Source: Aquilaria yunnanensis
Taxonomy: Eukaryota; Streptophyta; Magnoliopsida; Malvales; Thymelaeaceae
Length of the DNA stretch: 64,000 nucleotides
Direction: 5' to 3'
Assembly: GCA_039654915.1 (NCBI GenBank)
Contig: CM077595.1
Span: forward strand, 92,917,501-92,981,500
How positions within the stretch are numbered: the stretch's first letter is position 1; every line of letters begins with the position of its first letter. Positions 45,162 to 55,759 of this stretch are shown here, piece after piece. The position numbers and the translations under genes were made by a program. The notes beneath the pieces are model-generated. The model had not been told where the DNA came from. It worked only from the letters and a program-made list of their open reading frames with translations, and made no database searches.

Positions 45162-45970
45162 TAGGTGTTCAGTTGGCCAAGTTGGCTCAGCTTGGCTCGA
45201 GGTCAAACCCAGCCCAGCCTGGTAAAGACCTGGCTCGGCCTAGTCCAGGAGGGGGCATGGGAAGAGGTTAGTTGGTTGTGGGCCCAAGGGAGGAAGAGGT
45301 GTTGTGTGGGCCTGACTCGGCCTAGCCACAAATGGAGCTTGGCCTAGGCACAGTGGACTCAGGGGCTGGTTAGGCTGAACAACAAATTTCAAATTCTATG
45401 AAAAAGTGAGCAAATTACACCCTAAGACCCTCTAACGACTCCAGCTTACTTGTTGACCTCCAATTACCATTTTGACCACTCCAGCAAATAATAACAAATA
45501 GTTTCTGAAGGCTTTTTGTCTTAAAAAAAAGGGCACACAATCAATAGTTGTGACTAAAAGATGTTTTAGTTCCAGGAAAATAAAAAAATGAAATAAGCGG
45601 ATGTGGCTACCACCTGAAAAGATATGTTGGTGCAACCATAATTAGCTTAATGCTACTCTTAGTTGTGACGATGGGACCTTATCTAATGAGGATTACTAGT
45701 ATTACTATCCTGTAATTGTTGGAATGTTTCATCATTTGCTCATGTATTACACGTTTCAACTTTTATAAGTATCATTTAGATTTTCAATTAATAAAATCTA
45801 GTCTGGTAGTAGTGTTGCTCTCCTTAAATGAAATATTAATGCAAAATTAATTAAATAAATTTTAATTTTTTTGCAAAAAAGAAAAAATCCATCCCAGGTC
45901 TGGGTCAAGCCATGTCTAGACCGGGCCTAGGCTAATCTTGGATCAGGTAGGCCCATTAAATACCTCTACC
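45162..45970. mobile_element. Possible non-autonomous hAT element
   Basis: The left end TAGGTGTTCAGTTGGCC and the right end (minus strand) TAGAGGTATTTAATGGGCC resemble hAT termini (TAG-GTGTTCA-GGGCC type). Adjacent 8-mers AGATACTA and AGAGACTG agree at 6 of 8. Sub-terminal DNA on both sides is rich in TTGGC/GGGCC motifs, as in many plant hATs. Confidence 0.4.
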
Positions 45971-47764
45971 AGAGACTGTATTTACACAGATAAATACTGC
46001 ATGTCATGTGGATAGTTAGAGGGAGATCAAGAGGAAGCGAAAATTTGAACCTTTAAACCTCACAACAATAGTTAAGTATAATCCATATTATAGGTAGCTA
46101 CATTCTAGCTATGCTAAGGCTATTTCTTTTTTTTTTTTCCCTCTGTTACAAAGCTAATTGCCAAAAAATGATAGAATATGGAATTTTAAAGAGTCCCGTT
46201 TTCATATATAAGGAATATGGAAAGCATTTGATTGACATAAGGTGGTGCAAAATTTCAACATTGCTACAATGATGGAATAAATACTTCCTGTGCGGCTAGC
46301 CATAGCCCATAGGCCCATAACACTGCGGATTCACTATCACCACCTGGCTAAAGTTCCACATTCTCCTCTCCTGCTTCAGATGTGCTCTCTCCTTTATTCT
46401 TTCCCAAATCTTAATGGCTTTCGGCGTTTTTTTTTTTTTTTTTTGGTGAAACCTTAATTCATAAGTATACACACAATATTACCATTAGAAAAATGAAAAA
46501 ATAAAACTCCATCATGCACCAACTCATACTGTAATACTAATTTATTTGTAATTTTTCATTATTTTCTTTAATAGTTTTATTTTGTCTTTCATGTGTCACA
46601 AGCCTATATATGTGCACGAGCGCGTGCATAATCGTGCGCACACGCGCGCACATACACATATATATGTGTGTGTGTGTCAATTATATGTTATACATAAAAT
46701 TATTTTTTGTGAATCATGTTAAGAATGTTCATAAAAAAAGGAAAAAGAAAAATGTAAAATTGTATAATCTTATTCAAAGAGGAGTAACATTGAAGTAAAA
46801 TTAAAAGAAGAAATTTTTAACCACTTGGCGAGACTCCTATTTTTTCCGGCTTGCACATCATTTTTTTTAAAAAATGGTGCTTACTGCGGGGTAGGTCGAA
46901 AATTAGTTTGAAATTCAGTGTCAAGAAGTGGATTTTTGCAAAAAATGGGGAAAACACACACACGTACCAAATTGCTAGTAGAAGATTCAATTGCAATTAA
47001 AACAAGAGAACAAGAAAACGAATATTTATAATAGACAACAATTTAACTTTGACAATAATCTAATGAACAAGTTCTAACACATAAATTTCTAACTAAAAGG
47101 CCATATGTAAAGTAATACTTGTTTGTAGTGACTATTAGAAGACTTGTTTGTAATTTTCGAAATGAAACTTGTCACTAGATCTCTAAGTAATTTTTAGTCT
47201 AGTACGTCATGACCTATTCGGCACGATTGAGAAAGTTCAATGTGCATCTGTCAATGAAAAAGAGTTAAGTGGGCAGATTATAAAAAATGTACAAGCTTGA
47301 TGGCCTTCCGTGTATTTAACCAGGCTGGGCCACTGTGTCACAGATCCATCTACTCTGTAACTAAAATGCTGAAGACTGGCTCTGATTTAACCGAACTTAG
47401 GGCCTACATCCTATCCGCCATTAATTTATGATTTTCTTTTGGGTCCAGTCCATTAATTTCTGTATGTTTGTCTAAATTTTGATTTTAACTAAATTTCTTC
47501 TTTTAATTCTGTTGCTAGATTTGAAATTATTTTGGATAATACTAACTTTTTGTTTTAAAATGAAATAAAAATTAGAAAAAAAAAACAGGCAGGAAGTTTC
47601 CCTTTTTTCTTCAGATTAGGGAGGAAAAAAAAAGAAGGAAAGTTAAGGACCTTAGCGGCCCACTATTTTGGTTGTTAGAAATCTAAAAACTTCATCTGAA
47701 CTACAATGTGGGTCTGGGCCTCTGACCCAGATCTTATTCAAACCCAAATTGGAAGAAACTAAAA
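45971..47764. other. Intergenic DNA with a purine-pyrimidine alternating tract
   Basis: About 46610-46678 is a mixed CG/CA/TA alternating run (GCGCACACGCGCGCACATAC and on to TGTGTGTGTGT), a candidate Z-DNA-prone microsatellite. No gene was recognised. Confidence 0.5.
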
Positions 47765-48746
47765 GGTAAAAGTATCAAAATTGCCATTAATGTTTAAGTT
47801 AGGGCTCGAATCTGTCACTATAGTTTTTTTTTTCCAATCTCCAACTAATGTTTTAAAATGAGCTCAAATATGCCACTGCCGTTAAAAAATAATAGAAAAT
47901 GTAAATAATAAGAAGTTTTGAATTTTTAGGATGATAATGTAACTTTCAAAAAATTACAAGAATTATAGGTATTTTAGACTCACCTTCAATATTGGGAATT
48001 TCTCCGGCCTTACATTTGACGAAATTGCGTTCAGCCCATCCTCACATTTGGCAACATCCCGTCAGACCGAGGAAGGAGCACCAGTAGAGGGCTACAGGCA
48101 AAGTATCTAGCCAACCATTCCAATGGATTTATTTCGAGATTAGAATTGACGAAATCTTTAACATTTCTCCTAATTTAGTCTATAGTGTAACAATTGAAGT
48201 TTTCAAGAATATTAGCTTTGTATTTTGTGCTGCAGATTCTAGAATGTTGATTTTCACCTCTGGTGGAGCAACAAAAAGGAAAGGGAAGGGAAAAAGTATC
48301 GAAGACGGCGAATGAAGTGCTTTTATGTGAAAGAAGGACAGCTTTTCCTCTTGAATCTCACTAGTGGAGATGGGAGAAGAAAAAAATGAAATTTTTTTTT
48401 TATCATCAGCCACTATGGACAGTGGCTGGAGAAGCTTCAAAAAGTGATGACAGTAGACGCCGTTTGAGAGAGAGAGAGAGAGAGAGAGAGATTAATTATA
48501 TAAGATATTTGAAGTTTGTTAAAACTTGTAATATCACCCTAAAATTTTAAAATTTATTATTTTTAACATTTTCTGTTAAATTTTTTAACGGTAGTGAGCC
48601 AATGACATATTCAACCCAAATCTAAAAACTTTACTAGCATATTTGAGTCAATTTTAAAATATTAATGGGAGATTGGGCAAAAAAAAACTATAATGGCAGA
48701 TTTGAGATTTGACCTAAACATTAGTGGCAAATTTGATACTTTTGCC
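47765..48746. mobile_element. Non-autonomous MULE directly upstream of the cyclophilin gene
   Basis: A perfect 9-bp TSD, AAACTAAAA, lies at 47756-47764 and 48747-48755. Ends read inward GGTAAAAGTATCAAAATTGCC and, inverted from the right, GGCAAAAGTATCAAATTTGCC. TIR similarity continues with gaps for about 180-220 bp (CATTAATGTTTAAGT / CACTAATGTTTAGGT; CCGTTAAAAAAT in both). The interior (about 47960-48500) is less AT-rich, with a (GA)n tract at 48467-48491 and a minus-strand frame of 86 codons without motifs, possibly captured DNA. Its right end is 150 bp from the gene's ATG. Confidence 0.85.
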
Positions 48747-48896
48747 AAACTAAAACGGCAACAAATTATTTCTTTTTGTTTTTTCAGGAAAAAAAATGGT
48801 TTTGACATTTGAAATTGAAAATGTCGTCGAAATTTTGATGGTTGAAGAATTGAAGCAGACGATTCTGTGTTGGGCGCCAGAAAATTCGCTACAAGG

Positions 48897-51800
48897 ATGA
48901 AATTTCTCAGTTGGGTCTTTCTGGCATTCGTCTTTTCCAACGTTGTCGCTCCCGCCCAAGAACCAGGGCTTTCCTCTGCTCGTGTCGTTTTCCAGGTTCT
49001 TGCTCGATCTTTCTGTTTGTGGTTTTGTTTAAATTCATGATCTTTTGGTATGAATTTGCAGTTTTTGGTTTCATTTCTTACTTAAAATGATGAATTTTGA
49101 GTTGTGTATCTTTTGTTTTTGGTGGGTTAAGGAGGAATCTTGGTCCATGGGATTGTTTTGTTTTTCATCTGTTGGGAATTCCGGAACCATTAGTTGTTTC
49201 GCTCTTGTTGATGATTTCTTGTAAGTTACTTAGATAATTTTAGCTCAGCGCAGACAAATTACGGAGACATTGAGTTCGGATTCTACCCAAGTGTTGCGCC
49301 TAAGACTGTTGATCACATTTTCAAGCTCGTGCGCCTAGGTTGCTACAATACCAATCATTTTTTCAGGGTATGTAATATGAACTTGTACAAAGCATTGATG
49401 TCCGTATAAATGGGTGGCGTGATGCGTGGAGTGTTTTAATGCGGCATATTGTGCTCAGAGTATGAAACTGGTTGCAGGTTGATAAGGGCTTTGTCGCCCA
49501 AGTGGCCGATGTTGTAGGTGGAAGATCAGCTCCCATGAATGAGGAGCAAAGAAGGGAAGCCGAAAAGACTGTTGTCGGTGAATTCAGCCATGTAAAGCAT
49601 GTCAGGGGAATCCTCTCTATGGGAAGGTACTCTCATTTCTTGTAGTGTCCAGAAACTGATATTCAAACTCATTAGCAAGTTTTTGGCAGCAAAAAATGGC
49701 TAAAGCTTAAAACATAGACATATCTACATATGGAAGGAAATTCCAGGGATTGGTTCATTGTGAACAGTCTTTCTTAGCAAGTTTATTTCAAACCAAGTTC
49801 ATTGACATTGGCTTAACATAGGTGGACACTCCTATTGTTTGATCAGTTTTCTCTTAGCTAGTTTCAATGTAAGTTCTATTGGAGAAGTGCAAGAAGATAT
49901 GACTGGCGGGAAGGTAATGGAACGAGTTTTCTATACTTAAAAATCCTTTGCCATGTATGATATCCGTGGATTGGTGGCTTTTCTTCCTGATTTTGCTTTA
50001 TTGGATGTTTCCCAGCGTCCTTGTTTCATGTTTTTTCTAGTATTCCATGCTGATCTCCATGTTTACTTTTACCATTTCTTTTCTTTCTGAAAAAATTATT
50101 TATTTTGGAAAACTAGTAATGTTTTTTTTTTTTTTTTTTGCTTATTTTTAAACTTCTATACACAAACTTAGAAGTAATGAACTATGAAAATTTCTTTATA
50201 TACGTGAAGCTTTGATATGCTAGTAAACTAGTAGCTCTTGTTCTGCCTAGATATGCTGATCCAGACAGTGCATCATCCTCATTCTCAATACTCCTTGGAG
50301 ATGCTCCTCATCTGGATGGCAAGGTATTATGGCTATGCATGCCCATTGTGATTGAACTTAGCTGATGCATATTGATTTGAACTGCTGCAACTTAAAATCT
50401 TGTTAGTATGCAGTTTTTGGTAAATTAACAAAAGGTGATGAGGCACTGAGAAAACTTGAGGAAGTTCCTACACGTCGAGAGGGTATTTTTGTGATGGTAT
50501 GCTTCTGATACTCTTTTTTCTTCATTTTTTTCATGTACTATGATTTTATATCTTAAATTGCAAAATTTAGAATGTGTGGTATTAGGGGTGTTTTTGCCTG
50601 CTGATAAAGGCAAGTAGTTAGGTTTTTGATGTTAGGTTTTGAGTATCAACTAGTTGCTCTTGAGGAGGCCTGGGTCCTAACTCTTTGATTAGATACATGC
50701 TTGTCAATAATGATGCGGTTCACTGGCAGAAAAGAAGTTGTGATATCTTATCTGCAGTAATTAATTCTGCAAGTGCACTTAGGCCCTGAATCATGGATTG
50801 TAATTATGGGAACTAAAATTTGCTTCCATGTTTTTTCCTATCTTTCATTATTGCAGCCAACGGAACGTATCACAATTCATTCATCCTACTATTATGGTGA
50901 GTTAGGCTATCTATTCCATCAATCTGGTTCCTATTATCCTTTTGAAAATGTTTAAAAAGAAAGCACATTTTTAGAAGTCCTATATTTTCACATTACAAAT
51001 TGGTACCCCTAGCTCTTTGGGATACTGCAATAAAGTTGAGAGAAATTGTAGTTCTACTTAAGAAAAATTTCGTGGTTAGAGGTGTAAGGTAGTAAAGCAT
51101 CATAAGGCAGGTTTCTTTACGGGCCTTGGCTTTTTGGATGTTTCTAAAGGTTTTTGTTTTATATAGGACTGAGATTCAAAGGGTCTCTTGCATTGATGTT
51201 TTTGAACTTAACCTAGCCAGAGAAAGGGCTAGCAACTGTGGGATTATATGTGTGGCTAATGAACCAACTGCTTAGACTTGTGCTACTTGATAAATGAAGT
51301 GATGGAGGGATCCTTTTTACCCGTTTTCCAGTTTAGGGTCTCAAATCTGTGAGAAGCCTCTTGAAGAGTTCCTCAATTTTTGTACTGGTGTTCCTGACAT
51401 GTGTTTCTAGGGAAGACCCTGCAGTGCTTAACCCAGGGGGAGATTGTCTGTGACTAATAAGGGTAGTGTGATGAACAAAAGGTAGACCATACCTGGTTAG
51501 TAACAGGAGGGTACAATAGTACGGTCCTAGTTGACTAATATATCTTTATTTTTTAAAAAAACTGATATATATTTTACTAATAAAATTCAAGTGTCAAAAT
51601 ATAAATAAAGCAAAAATTTTGCAGAAATTGTACAAATAATACTAATGAAACAATATTTTTCTTGATTGAAAAATATAACATAAGCATCAATACACAATTC
51701 ACTTATATAAAAAAATAATTGGGCTTACTCAACTGAACAATTAATTTCTTTTAAGAAACAATTAAATTTAAAAGCACATACTAATGGAATAAAATGAAGT

Positions 51801-52803
51801 AAACAATAAAAGATGCTATAAAATAAATTATTAGCAAATAAATGAAATATATAATGTTTATTCCTTTTTAATATGTGGTAATGTGGAATTTAAACCATGT
51901 TAGTATTAAAGTAAGGAAACTAGTAGGAAAGAAATAAGAACATTTCGGGCTTTGGTTAATTTTTTACCATTTTACTCAGTTTGTTCGACGTGATGAGTTT
52001 GGGATCGATTAAGTAAGAATAGGTCAATTATTCAAGGCTTTATTAGTTTTCTATAGCGATTTTCGAGCAGTAGGGTCAATAGAAAATTTTCAGTGGGGTC
52101 AAAGTTCATTTTTAACAGAACTTTATGGACTAAATATAGGTTTTGTAAAATTGGTGCGGTGACAATTGCCCCCACTGACCTCAACGTAGCTCCACCCCTG
52201 GGCTTTGCTGACAGGCATGATAAGGATAGGGGTCCTAGTTTCGTTGGGTGTCTCCTTCCAGTTAAGAGCATCCCACTGGGAGTATGACATCACTATCCTA
52301 TTGCCAGTAATGCCCCATTCATGTGAATTGGGTTGGCATAAGCATTTTATGTGTCCTCTGCCTAAATAAAAATTGCTGTGATGTCATAGGCAGTAGACAT
52401 CATGTAGAAACTAAAAAGATTATATATATAGTTTTAACTCAAACGTGAGATCCCTTTCAAATGTGTTTTCAGTTCAGGTGCCTGGCTTGACTAAAAAACT
52501 AGTATGCTCATTCGTACTCTGTCTACTTGAAATCTTTGTACTTTCCGCTTCCTTGATTCAATTACAGTATAAACAACATGAAATATAACCTCGTCTTTTG
52601 CAACTCAAGATTCTGCAATGGAGAGCTGTGAAGAAGAGAGGTCTGTCTTGAAGCGTAGGCTTGCTGCATCTGCAGTTGAGATTGAAAGACAGGTATCTTG
52701 TGCCCCCTCTTGAAGTCGTGATTAGATTTTCAGCCCCATGATTAACTCGTAACGTAATCGGATAATCTTCTATTCACTGCAGAGGATGAAATGCTTCCCG
52801 TGA
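48897..52803 (+). CDS. Cyclophilin-type peptidyl-prolyl isomerase, CYP23 type (8 exons)
   Basis: Exons 48897-48995, 49254-49367, 49478-49626, 50251-50323, 50407-50496, 50857-50896, 52610-52692 and 52783-52803 join in frame with GT-AG introns to 222 residues, the length of plant CYP23. Residues 1-20 (MKFLSWVFLAFVFSNVVAPA) are a signal peptide, so the protein enters the secretory pathway. The cyclophilin domain covers about 34-190: TNYGDIEFGFYP, NTNHFFRVDKGFVAQV, LDGKYAVFGK. Of the human CypA active-site set, Arg (71), Phe (76) and Gln (79) remain, but Met becomes Val77, Trp becomes His141 and His becomes Tyr146. Isomerase activity may thus be weak; this seems normal for CYP23. The tail (MESCEEERSVLKRRL..) is charged. 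Intron 6 is long (1.7 kb) and holds AT-rich, possibly transposon-derived DNA. A MULE ends 150 bp upstream of the ATG. Confidence 0.93.
50897..52609 (+). other. Long intron 6 of the cyclophilin gene with probable insertion DNA
   Basis: At 1713 bp it is several times longer than the other introns. About 51540-51960 is very AT-rich. About 52137-52200 contains GCCCCCACTGACCTCAACGT and GCTCCACCCCTGG, a string often seen at plant hAT-like ends, but I could not find a matching left end or TSD. Confidence 0.35.
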
Positions 52804-54095
52804 ATTGGAATCAGGCGCCGAACTTGAAAATGAGCGGAGAAAGTTTGGAAGCACCAAATCCTGTTTCTGCTCCGGGAACAGGCATGTGTGATGGGTACTA
52901 GTTGGTGATGTTGGTTTGTCTGCGAGCTTTGTCTTATGGTGCTTGATGAGAAGGTGTTGTTTTTCGTTTGCTTTCCCCCTTCTCTTTTGGGTCATTTCCT
53001 TACTCCAATCAATTAATGTTTAAACATTTTTCTTTCACTCAACGTCCGATCATAAACTTTCTTCTTCTTCTTCTTCTTCTTTGCCGAAATGCGCTTATCA
53101 CAAAATTAGAAAATAAATCAAACGTAATATCGAGCTTGTTTTAATGGGTTGATGGATTATTATGTTAAACTCATCTAGTGTCTGCAATCGAATCCGTTTG
53201 TGAACAAATATGGAGATGGCAACCGTGACGTTTGGGCTCTCTTTCCTCAACAGCATGTGCTCAAGGCATGTTTAAGGATTGTTTTTTCACGTATCTTCTT
53301 ATGTGTTTTTTTTTAATCTATAGGAAATTTAAGATTGAAATATTCTATTTAATTGAAAAATGAAATTAGGATTATTGATTGTTTGGCAGGTCACAGATGT
53401 GATCATTCACCCTGGATCGTTCCTTTTTTTTAGGACCCATAAAAATAAATGGCTTAAATTGGATTGTCATTTTTATGACCTGACATAATATATAGTAAAT
53501 TCGTTTGAACTTAAGTCAACTGACTTATTTTAGTTTATATATACATATATTTTTTGCCTGAAACTAATTTCATTTGAAAGCCAATATTATATAGATGCAA
53601 TAATCCATTTAAAAGTTAATTTTCATGATATTATTAAATTTTTATAAATTTTTTTCTTTAAACTAAAAAAATTCATAAAAAATTAGTAAGATTACAAATA
53701 TTATATTTTTAATGGATTATTATAGCTACATAATATTGAATTTTAATTAAAATTAGTTTTGGGTAAAAAAGACATAAAAATAAAAATAAGTCATTTTGAA
53801 GTTAATTGACATAAGTTAAAGTGAATTAAGTGATAGTTTTGCATGAAAATATTTCAACTAGATAAATCAAGCTTTATTTTATTATCCTAAAGGTCCATAA
53901 TTATAAATTGAATTAGTTTGATTTATTGGTATTGAACCACAACTTGGAAGAAATCTGTATCCATTATAAGCTTTTGAAATAAGTTGAAAGATCAGCCACC
54001 AACATGTTCCTCTTAAAAAAAGTTAATGGATTCGCTAACGGGTCATTCGACTTAAACATGTTAATGAGGATTATGGCCAGTTTGTTTCAAATTTA
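52804..54095. other. 3' flank of the cyclophilin gene and intergenic DNA
   Basis: A (CTT)n microsatellite is at 53062-53081. No canonical AATAAA is seen close to the stop; AAATAAAT occurs near 53110. The region includes the MITE copy at 53498-53827. Confidence 0.5.
53498..53827. mobile_element. About 330-bp MITE, copy 2
   Basis: It aligns end to end with the copy at 34477-34808. TIRs are AATTCGTTTGAACTTAAGTC on the left and, inverted from the right, AATTCACTTTAACTTATGTC. Internal landmarks GAAACTAATTTCATTTGAAA and ATTATAGCTACATAATATTG are shared. Confidence 0.7.
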
Positions 54096-54813
54096 GGGGC
54101 AGTTCATTTCAAATTAATTCAATTAATCTAAGCTCATTATTCTTTTAGTCAACAGCTAGTCAAAAACAGGATAAGAAATTGGGGATAAGGTTGGGCTTAA
54201 TTACAATGAGTGCCATTGAGTAAAAGTTCGGTCGCCTCTCTGCCGCGTTTTCATCTTTGACGATGGTCGTCGCACTCAGACTGATGACCTATAGCCGGAT
54301 CCAAGTTTCAGCAGCCACCAGATCTACTCGCCTATCTCCATCATCGATGGCATTCTCTGATTCCCAAAGGTTAGGATCGTGTCCACAAGAGGATGTTGCG
54401 TGCGTTATCTGATTCTTGTGGATCTGCACTGTCATCTATGTGTCTGCAGATTCGAGTTTTGGAAGCCACTAAAGCTACTCGTTCGTCTCCGACCTCGACA
54501 TCATTCTCCGATTCCCCGCCGTAAAACGTTAGGATCATGTTTGTGTGAGGACTCTTGCATTTGTTCTCCGATTCCTAGCCGTCGACGGCGTTCTCCAACT
54601 AGTGGATCTTCGATACCATCTTTCTGTCCGCAGTGAGGGTTGTCATGTTGTCGCCAGCAGGGAGAAACCTCTAATGAGCAGGGTGGCACACTTTGTAAAT
54701 ACTCCAAAAACTGTGGCTAATTTCAAATAATAACTCAGACTTGTGTAAAAACCCAACCCGACCCGCTATTAATTAAATATTTTTAATTGCATTAATCTGA
54801 AACAAACCGGCCC
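54096..54813. mobile_element. Non-autonomous PIF/Harbinger-type element with GC-rich interior
   Basis: TIRs GGGGCAGTTCATTTCAAATT and (inverted right end) GGGCCGGTTTGTTTCAGATT continue as AATTCAATTAA / AATGCAATTAA. Both borders carry TTA (54093-54095 and 54814-54816), the usual 3-bp Harbinger target. The interior (about 54230-54690) contains a diverged ~150-bp tandem duplication anchored by GTTAGGATC(G/A)TGT and CTCCGATTCC. It has no transposase and may be captured DNA. Confidence 0.6.
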
Positions 54814-55759
54814 TTAAGTATTATTACATATTATTAAATTTGTTCAAATTATCAATTTTTATTAGATTAATGTGATATCATGATAATATTATATACTTCA
54901 TTTAGTAAATTGTTCTTTTCTCATTTGCTTCAAGAGTGCATAAAAAAATCGAATCAATTAAAGATATAAAACATTAGTAGCAAAATTTTACAAGACAATG
55001 TTAACTTGTGTTCCCTCTAAAACAATGTGACAGTATAGATTTAAAATCATTAGAATAATAAAATTGTAAGAAACATTGTAAGATTTAGATTGTTTACACC
55101 TAATTCAATGACAACTTAAATAGAACAAATTATATCTACAATGGTTGCTCAAGTGATATGATGGTTTTTGTATTAATGAAATATTAATTCGATTTCAAGT
55201 TCTTTGCATCATTTCAATTTTTTAACTTAAATCTAGCTTAAATTTTTATATTAAAATTTGTTAAATTTTTTTTGAAAATTTACATTTAAAAAACTATAAG
55301 CCTTTTTAGTTTCTAAATATAATTTTTTAAAAAAATTTAAGTTAAATTTAAGTGAAAAAATTAAAATAAAGTAAAGAATTTTGGGGTGAGGGAGTAATTA
55401 CTATTGACATGAATTTTGTAATTAGATATACTTTTAACTGCTCATCTAAGTAATTAATTACACAAGTTTGTTGAGTGAATGGAGGAAAAAAAAAATAAAG
55501 CAAACAAGAAAAACTACTAATGTCCATAATCGAAAAAAATAGGGGCATTCATGAATAAATAGTGGCGCGATCAACTAAAAAATTTGGACCAACAAATTAA
55601 ACCCGAAAATTCCATGTCACTCATCGAAAGTGAAAGCCTCCGACCAACTCGTTCAAAAACGCTTCCTCACTTCCAGCGTCTCTCTTTCTTAACTGAATTC
55701 CAGTTCTTCCATCACCATCTTCCACTTCCAATTCCAAATCGTTTCTTCTTCCTCATCCA
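54814..55759. other. Upstream region of the AIP1 gene
   Basis: About 55215-55400 is a relic of the MITE family at 2149/4181 (right end GGGGTGAGGGAGTAA). About 55550-55759 becomes less AT-rich and is the likely promoter and 5' leader. No convincing TATA box at a fitting distance can be singled out. Confidence 0.45.

Noticed and set aside
51420..52210. hAT element inside intron 6 of the cyclophilin gene
   Set aside because: The right side has an hAT-like GCTCCACCCCTG string, but no matching inverted left end or 8-bp TSD was found.
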